32,250 nt of DNA from the NCBI GenBank assembly GCA_016180105.1, contig JACPBZ010000020.1, forward strand, positions 1 to 32,250. Reading direction: 5' to 3'. This document shows, piece after piece, positions 26,888 to 32,250 of the stretch; position 1 is the first letter of the stretch; each line of letters starts with the position of its first letter. Origin of the DNA: Candidatus Woesearchaeota archaeon (GTDB lineage Archaea > Nanobdellota > Nanobdellia > Woesearchaeales > UBA10216). The notes under the pieces are model-generated. The model made no database searches and was not told where the DNA came from. It saw only the letters and a list, made by a program, of their open reading frames with translations. The translations under genes and the position numbers were made by a program.

Positions 26888-28402
26888 ATGGGGAACATCT
26901 ATTTTTCAGCGCCTACTGGGATTGCATCAACATCGGTTGCGCCCGAACAACCTGTGCTTGCCACAATTTCAGGCGCAGGATCGCCTGTAATCACGCCAAC
27001 CTATGCTGGCCAGGTACCCGTCGGAAGCAGCATACTTGTGCAGCTTGGAAACTCAGCCAAAATAGCAAACGTGATCTCAGAAAGCTTTATCACAGCTACA
27101 AGAGACAGAGCTAAGCAGCTCAGGGAAGAATTAGAAGGACATTATGCAGCCATAGCCCCCCTATGGAAGAACCGCACCCTGGTTTTCGTGCAATATCTGG
27201 AGCGTGAGCATAAAATTGGAAAATCATTCCAAGTGGCTGCAGGTCGGCTCAGGGAAGGAGAATACACGCCTCAGGACATTTCACAGCTTATAGGAACTTT
27301 CGTGAATAATTCAGCCAAAAAAACCATACCTGGCGCTTCAGAAGCTGAGATGAGGGAGAAAATCAGGGCATTTGTAACAAGAGGAGAATATGATGGGCGA
27401 ATGCTTGAATTTCTGAATAGTTTAGATGGGAAGTTTGGATTACTGCCCGCGTATCTGGACCGCGCTAACGAGCTTCAAGGATTAAGTTCTCCTGAAACCA
27501 CCTTAAATGAGCTCGAGGCAGCGGTTGAACGACACAAAACCGGTAGCCAAGCTCCCGTGAGAGCGCATTTTCTAGATGACCAAGACCTTGAAAGCAGACT
27601 TGAAGATATGCTCGGAAAAAGATGGGGAAGCCACTATATTCTCGAGGCTGCCAAAATCGAAGAGGGCGAGGACGCACACGCACTTGTAGTCCCGTTTGCA
27701 TACAAGCCAAACAGTGCAGTCAATAAATCCACCCATCAATTCCTGCCTGTTGAACGGCTTATGAGAATAATTACCCTCTTTGACAGAATAATCCTGGATG
27801 CAATTGATGCCTATGTGCAACAAGCTCCAGAACTAAAAGGACTTCTGGAGCAGGCATTCATCAAACAGGGATTTAGCGAGCTAAACCTTGCCATTCTCAG
27901 GAAGGCAGTATTTGGCCCTGAGCACCAGCCGTCTGCAGCACTATATCCTGATTACCGTCTAGACATTAAAGATCCCGCATTAAAAGTCGCGATAATTAAC
28001 GAATTCCAATCACGAAGGCAAGACATAACCGGCGCGGCATTGCCAAAGTTTGGGCTAACTGAAGAGCAGTTTGACTTTGAAGCGGTTGTCAACGTCCAGT
28101 CACAAGCAATGGAACTCCTCCCAGTCCCGATATACAAAATGGCCGCCATAAGCTCACAGTTCAAAGACCCCAGACAAGCAGTGAGGCAATCCTCCAAATA
28201 CAGCGCCCAAGCAAGAACGCTGCTGTTCGCATTCCAAGCATACGACCGGCAACTGCAGAGAGACTTTGGAATTACCTTTGGCAATAGATTGCTTACGCCA
28301 ACACAGGAAACGCTTGAAAACGCCGCCACGCTTTTCGGCGAGAGAAATGGGCTGGGCTTCCTTAAGACCGGCGCACAAATACTGGTGACAGCGTCACCTT
28401 GA
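26888..28402 (+). CDS. Hypothetical 504-aa protein
   Basis: Long ORF, mostly alpha-helical, no motif recognised; codon usage matches neighbours. Confidence 0.75.
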   Translation: MGNIYFSAPTGIASTSVAPEQPVLATISGAGSPVITPTYAGQVPVGSSILVQLGNSAKIANVISESFITATRDRAKQLREELEGHYAAIAPLWKNRTLVFVQYLEREHKIGKSFQVAAGRLREGEYTPQDISQLIGTFVNNSAKKTIPGASEAEMREKIRAFVTRGEYDGRMLEFLNSLDGKFGLLPAYLDRANELQGLSSPETTLNELEAAVERHKTGSQAPVRAHFLDDQDLESRLEDMLGKRWGSHYILEAAKIEEGEDAHALVVPFAYKPNSAVNKSTHQFLPVERLMRIITLFDRIILDAIDAYVQQAPELKGLLEQAFIKQGFSELNLAILRKAVFGPEHQPSAALYPDYRLDIKDPALKVAIINEFQSRRQDITGAALPKFGLTEEQFDFEAVVNVQSQAMELLPVPIYKMAAISSQFKDPRQAVRQSSKYSAQARTLLFAFQAYDRQLQRDFGITFGNRLLTPTQETLENAATLFGERNGLGFLKTGAQILVTASP

Positions 28403-28531
28403 CTTGTGCCTCTTGAAACTCCTAAGCCCCATACCGAGCCTCCCAGCTTCTTCAATGCATTCAATGCAATAGATAGGGGCTTCTGTGTTGACTTTGCCCA
28501 AACCCTTCCCGCAAATGTCACAATTCGTCAT
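28394..28531 (-). CDS. Small zinc-ribbon-like protein (45 aa)
   Basis: MTNCDICGKGLGKVNTEAPIYCIECIEEAGRLGMGLRSFKRHKSR*; two CxxC knuckles; starts in a 4-nt overlap with the upstream gene stop. Confidence 0.7.
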   Translation of the reverse strand: MTNCDICGKGLGKVNTEAPIYCIECIEEAGRLGMGLRSFKRHKSR

Positions 28532-29013
28532 TTCGCATAACCAGCTGCAAGGCCAATAACGACTCCCAAAATAAAAGTTGAGTTCCTCACAAGCATCGTG
28601 GCCAAAAGCCGCAGCCCCGCCTTTCGGCTTAGCCTGGCCCTTTGGAAAGCTGGAAACACCACGCTGCCTGAAACAAGGCCAAACAGGAAAACGAGAGCCG
28701 CAATGACCAGGGCCTGGCTGTCTTTTTCAGAGGCAAGGCCCAGGGCAATCCCCAAAACAAGAAAGAGAATCGCAGAATTTGCCCTTATGCTTAAGGCAAT
28801 GGCTGCCGCGTAAACCACGACCTTCAAGGCAAGGCCAAACTTATAGTAATTCGCCACGAGAACCATCACTGCCACAAACAGGAGCGAACTCAGGACTGGC
28901 AAGTATTTCCTGGCAGTGGGAAGCTCTTCCTTAGTGAGATAGGCAAGAAAAAAGCCCGCAGGCAGGCCAAGGTAAGCTATTACGGCTGCCCCTGCAAATT
29001 GTAAAAATTGCAT
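28528..29013 (-). CDS. Hypothetical membrane protein
   Basis: 161 aa with about five hydrophobic helices; same-strand cluster with rpiB. Confidence 0.75.
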   Translation of the reverse strand: MQFLQFAGAAVIAYLGLPAGFFLAYLTKEELPTARKYLPVLSSLLFVAVMVLVANYYKFGLALKVVVYAAAIALSIRANSAILFLVLGIALGLASEKDSQALVIAALVFLFGLVSGSVVFPAFQRARLSRKAGLRLLATMLVRNSTFILGVVIGLAAGYAK

Positions 29014-29018
29014 TTTAG

Positions 29019-29498
29019 CTACTTGAAAACCCTTTTTTCAAAATCAAGTATCTTCTGAAGCCTTCTCACGTGGCGGTCCTCCATGCTGAAAGGCGTCTCA
29101 AGCCAGGTCCTGGCAATTACCTTTGCATCATCCAGGGAAGTCCAATCCCCAGACAAGCCAAGAACATTTGCAGCGTTATGCTCCCTAGAGTGCTTTGCGG
29201 CAGTGTCGTCAAGGGCAGCCACCGCGCGAACGCCCTTGACCTTGTTGGCGGCAATCATCATTCCAGCAGCAGAGCGGCAGACGAGAATGCCAAACACATT
29301 GGGAAACTGGGCCAAGGCACCATCTCCCTTTCCAACAGCCTCCGCAACCTTAAACGCATAGTCAGGATAATCACAGCCCTCCTCAGAATTCGTGCCAACA
29401 TCCTCAACGCTGTAGCCCAGGCCCTCAAGGAAAGGCTTCAATTCCTCCTTCAACCTGAACCCGCCGTGGTCTGCGCCAATAACAATCCTGGATGTCAT
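29019..29498 (-). CDS. rpiB: RpiB/LacA family sugar-phosphate isomerase
   Basis: IVIGADHGGFRLKEELKPFL, VEDVGTNSEEGCDYPDYA, GILVCRSAAGMMIAANKVKGVRAV, HNAANVLGLSG. Confidence 0.93.
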   Translation of the reverse strand: MTSRIVIGADHGGFRLKEELKPFLEGLGYSVEDVGTNSEEGCDYPDYAFKVAEAVGKGDGALAQFPNVFGILVCRSAAGMMIAANKVKGVRAVAALDDTAAKHSREHNAANVLGLSGDWTSLDDAKVIARTWLETPFSMEDRHVRRLQKILDFEKRVFK

Positions 29499-29510
29499 TC
29501 TAAAAAACCC

Positions 29511-30395
29511 TCACTGGAGCAGGAATAGCCCCAACATAATCAAGGATATAGCGACTGCCTTCGTTAATAAAGTTTTCCTGTCAAGCTCCTCCCTGAACAA
29601 GGACGGCCGCCAGAATGAAATGGCAGTTGCCGCAATGAAAACGAAAAAGCCAGAAAGGCCATCAAGGGCAACGGTAAGAGAAGCCGGGCCCATCAACAAG
29701 GCCAGGTTCACGGCAACATAGGCTGACGTTTCAACAGCCATCCTCACCAGGAAAAGCAGCCTCACGCCTCCACTATCCTTCAATCCCCTCACAACTTCCT
29801 TCCTGACCTTGCCTGAAGCCAAAAGCATCAAGAGAGCAGCGGCAAAATTGCCAGCAAGAAGCAACGTTTGAATCTCCAAAAAACTGCCAAAACCATAAAG
29901 CCACTTCGGAATCACCAAGGACACTGTTATGAGGGCATTTGCCAGAAGCATAAGCCAAAATGCCGGCGTAATCCTCAAAGTTTTCCTTAAGTCCTTCACG
30001 GAGACAAGAAAAGCGCCAAGGAATATGAGAGCCATTGCGGCATAGCTGCTTGCCGGAAGCCTCTCATCAAGGAAAACCATTGCAAGAAGCAGCGTCATTG
30101 GAACAGAAAGCTGCCACAAGGGCGCAACCCTCGAGGGCTCCTCAATCGCGATAGCCCTGAAATACGGAAAGCCACCCAAAAACCAGAACGCGCCAGCAAT
30201 CAAGCCCACTATAACCAAAAGCAAGGGCAGGTTCACATCAAGAAACGGAATGGCAAGCAAGCCAAGGCCCGCCACAAGCCCGGCAGCAACGTTAAGAGAA
30301 AGCGCGCTGAAGCGCTTTGTCAGGAGCTTGTCAAAAATGTTGGCAAGACCGAAAAGGCAGGGCGCCAAAAGCGCAAAGAAAAGCCAGGCAGACAT
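29511..30395 (-). CDS. EamA/DMT-family transporter
   Basis: 294 aa, ten hydrophobic helices, APLWQLSVPMTLLLAMVFLDERLPASSYAAMALIFLGAFLV. Confidence 0.9.
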   Translation of the reverse strand: MSAWLFFALLAPCLFGLANIFDKLLTKRFSALSLNVAAGLVAGLGLLAIPFLDVNLPLLLVIVGLIAGAFWFLGGFPYFRAIAIEEPSRVAPLWQLSVPMTLLLAMVFLDERLPASSYAAMALIFLGAFLVSVKDLRKTLRITPAFWLMLLANALITVSLVIPKWLYGFGSFLEIQTLLLAGNFAAALLMLLASGKVRKEVVRGLKDSGGVRLLFLVRMAVETSAYVAVNLALLMGPASLTVALDGLSGFFVFIAATAISFWRPSLFREELDRKTLLTKAVAISLIMLGLFLLQ

Positions 30396-30656
30396 TTATC
30401 TCCACTCAGCATGGCCCCACTGAATCAGAAGGTCAACACCCAACCGCTGGGCTTCCACGGCAGCATCACAGGCACCATAGCAGCTCCCAGTCCAAATCAC
30501 AACCTTAGCATCGGTTTTTCCCTCAAGCTGCCGCTGAATCTCTGCAGCATAAGGCTTCAAGCCGTCAGGAAGCTGGATGCACACCAACTTGGCATTTTCC
30601 TCCTTGATTTTCGCCACGGCCTTCTCAATCTCCAAATCATATTGGGAAGTTTGCAT
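30396..30656 (-). CDS. Truncated Dph2-like protein (domain 1 only)
   Basis: EIEKAVAKIKEENAKLVCIQLPDGLKPYAAEIQRQL...WTGSCYGACDAAVEAQRLGVDLLIQWGHAEWR* matches the Dph2 N-terminal domain; stop directly followed by the EamA ATG. Confidence 0.75.
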   Translation of the reverse strand: MQTSQYDLEIEKAVAKIKEENAKLVCIQLPDGLKPYAAEIQRQLEGKTDAKVVIWTGSCYGACDAAVEAQRLGVDLLIQWGHAEWR

Positions 30657-30698
30657 AAGTCAAGGGAGAAGAAGATGATTTAAAAAACTGTTGCTGTC

Positions 30699-31647
30699 CT
30701 ATCTTCTGCCAGCGTAGGCGTTATACAAGCCTCCTACTGCGCTGGCAAGACTCTGCGCTTGAGGAATCATATGCACTTTTGAAAGGTCAAATCGCGTCCT
30801 TTTCGGAACATACATCATAACTATCCTGTCAGTGCCCAAAGGCAAAACGCCCACTGGAATGCAGCCGTTTACCAATGCAGCCGCAACCCGGCCAACTCTT
30901 TCAGGATTGGCTATGTCAATAGTCAACATTGGCAATGTCGGTTGGGCTTCAGCAGCATCAATGCCTTGCTGGGCCAATGCCCTCGTAACCCACTCCAAAT
31001 CAGCCGAAGGAGGGTCAATTACTGAAACAGTGTTAATATCCCTTGCATATTCAAGGCCAATAGCCTTATACGCCTCTCCAACAATGCTTTCCGCCGGAGA
31101 TGGAATATGGACTGCTTTCTGCGAAGAAACCGTGCTGACAGCCTTGTCACTTACCGACTTAACCATATACAATGAAGACTCCCTCTGGCCCGTATGAGTA
31201 AAGTCAGCATTAATCAAAAGCGGCGCAAAGCCAGCAGGCTTCAGACCCTTCCTCAAAGAAAGCATTTCACTGTAAGGGTGGCCTGTTACTGCTGTCCCAA
31301 CGACAAAATCATAGCCTGCCTTCGTAATCGCTTCCAGCCTCGCATCATACAACTGCGAAGCCACTCCCGCATTCCTGAACTCCGGATGAACATTAACTTT
31401 CTTGACTTCAGCAACTTTACCCCGTGCCTGCTCCTCAGAAACGTATGGAAATGTCTCGGCTGCCGCAAAGCCAATAATCCTGCCAGACTTCTCGTCCACG
31501 GCCACAAGCCTCGCAATGTCAAAAGTCAGCAAGCGGCCAGCAACCTGGGACGGAGTGCTAAACCAGATCAGTATAACCAGGATCGCTGTTGAAAACTTCA
31601 ACAATGCCCTCAATGTCAGAATTATCCACAGGCCGTATGGTCGCCAT
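30699..31647 (-). pseudogene. GNAT acetyltransferase with C-terminal extension, N-terminal frameshift
   Basis: Minus frame from 31647 reads MATIRPVDNSDIEGIVEVFNSDPGYTDLV* (stop at 31558-31560); another frame continues WFSTPSQVAGRLLTFDIARLVAVDEKSGRIIGFAAAE...VKKVNVHPEFRNAGVASQLYDARLE. Confidence 0.7.
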
Positions 31648-31665
31648 TCGTAAACCCCAACCTAC

Positions 31666-31845
31666 TCACAGCATTACTTCATCAAGCTCGTGCCTGCTGA
31701 GCTTCTTCTTGTTGATTATTGAAGTAAAGGACTTCTGCTTCTGCCTTCGCTTCTCTGCCAGCTCCTCAAGCACTTCCTCATCCTCTTCCTGGCTCTCAAA
31801 CATCTCCAGGAGGTCAGTATCCTCATCCATAACAAGTCTTGCCAT
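31666..31845 (-). CDS. Small charged protein (59 aa), hypothetical
   Basis: MARLVMDEDTDLLEMFESQEEDEEVLEELAEKRRQKQKSFTSIINKKKLSRHELDEVML*; lies between the GNAT gene and an A/T-rich upstream region. Confidence 0.5.
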   Translation of the reverse strand: MARLVMDEDTDLLEMFESQEEDEEVLEELAEKRRQKQKSFTSIINKKKLSRHELDEVML

Positions 31846-31917
31846 TGAAATTCACTACTTATGAGTAGTCTAAATGGTTTAAAAAGATTGTTGTGGTGGA
31901 GAATATAATAGTCTGGG

Positions 31918-32250
31918 CTAGTCCCATTCAGAAACGGTTTTAACGCAGCAAACCTTTTTGCCGTCGCAGGGCCAGGGGTAGCCTGTTTCTTCAGGGCTGC
32001 ACTTGGCTTTGCAATTGCCACCCCTTTCCCCGCAGCTCAGCGGCAAGCAACACTTTTGACCATCACTGACATCGTCGTAGAAACCGCTTTTTTCCTCAGT
32101 CGGCCAGGAGCAGTAGCCGGATTCAGAAATAACCGTGCCCCCTCGCCCGCTGCAGGACGTCTTTGAAAGCTCACCGAACGTAGGACCAAAGACATTCCCA
32201 AAGTAGCCTGTCGTGATCATTACCAGGATGACAAGGACTATGAGAACAAT
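31918..32250 (-). CDS. Cys-rich protein with N-terminal TM/signal anchor (5' end outside window)
   Basis: In-frame upstream of the track Met reads IVLIVLVILV; then SCSGRGGTVISESGYCSW...KCCLPLSCGERGGNCKAKCSPEETGYPWPCDGKKVCCVKTV. Confidence 0.65.
   Translation of the reverse strand: MVLIVLVILVMITTGYFGNVFGPTFGELSKTSCSGRGGTVISESGYCSWPTEEKSGFYDDVSDGQKCCLPLSCGERGGNCKAKCSPEETGYPWPCDGKKVCCVKTVSEWD

Noticed and set aside
27952-28521. 189-aa minus-strand ORF
   Set aside because: Antisense to the 504-aa gene and in conflict with the 45-aa zinc-ribbon ORF; Ser-rich shadow composition.
1-32250. CRISPR array, rRNA genes, complete IS element or prophage
   Set aside because: No regularly spaced repeats, rRNA core motifs, transposase or structural phage genes found by reading both strands.

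Overview
The window is ordinary, densely packed archaeal chromosome. A DPANN-type lineage is my inference. Archaeal markers are an adjacent fibrillarin and Nop5 pair, a HerA-like ATPase, archaeal-type ValRS, an ATP-dependent DNA ligase, intron-bearing tRNAs, and TATA-like promoters with very short leaders. From left to right it holds: valS (3' part), a frameshifted BRO/DinD-like gene with an HTH remnant, a small channel-like TrkA-C protein, cysS, a cupin-like protein, fibrillarin and Nop5, a ThiF/MoeB-like E1, membrane and hypothetical proteins, a DHH phosphoesterase, a PIN plus UPF0175-like pair, msrB, an ATP-dependent DNA ligase, a CPA2 antiporter, a nitroreductase, a surface protein, a HerA-like ATPase, an Lrp/AsnC regulator, rnhB, initiator tRNA-Met and tRNA-Ser(GCT) (both with apparent multiple introns), an EamA transporter cluster, a RelBE-like pair, a degenerate M23-like lipoprotein, an orphan 504-aa protein, rpiB, another EamA gene, a truncated Dph2-like ORF, a frameshifted GNAT and a Cys-rich secreted protein. 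No rRNA, CRISPR array or complete transposon was seen. The strongest leads are the two multi-intron tRNA genes, a tandem pair of perfect hairpins at 24593-24680, a ~130-nt nested inverted repeat at 16549-16679, an unannotated promoter-preceded two-gene mini-operon at 20365-20761, and several reduced or degenerate members of known families.
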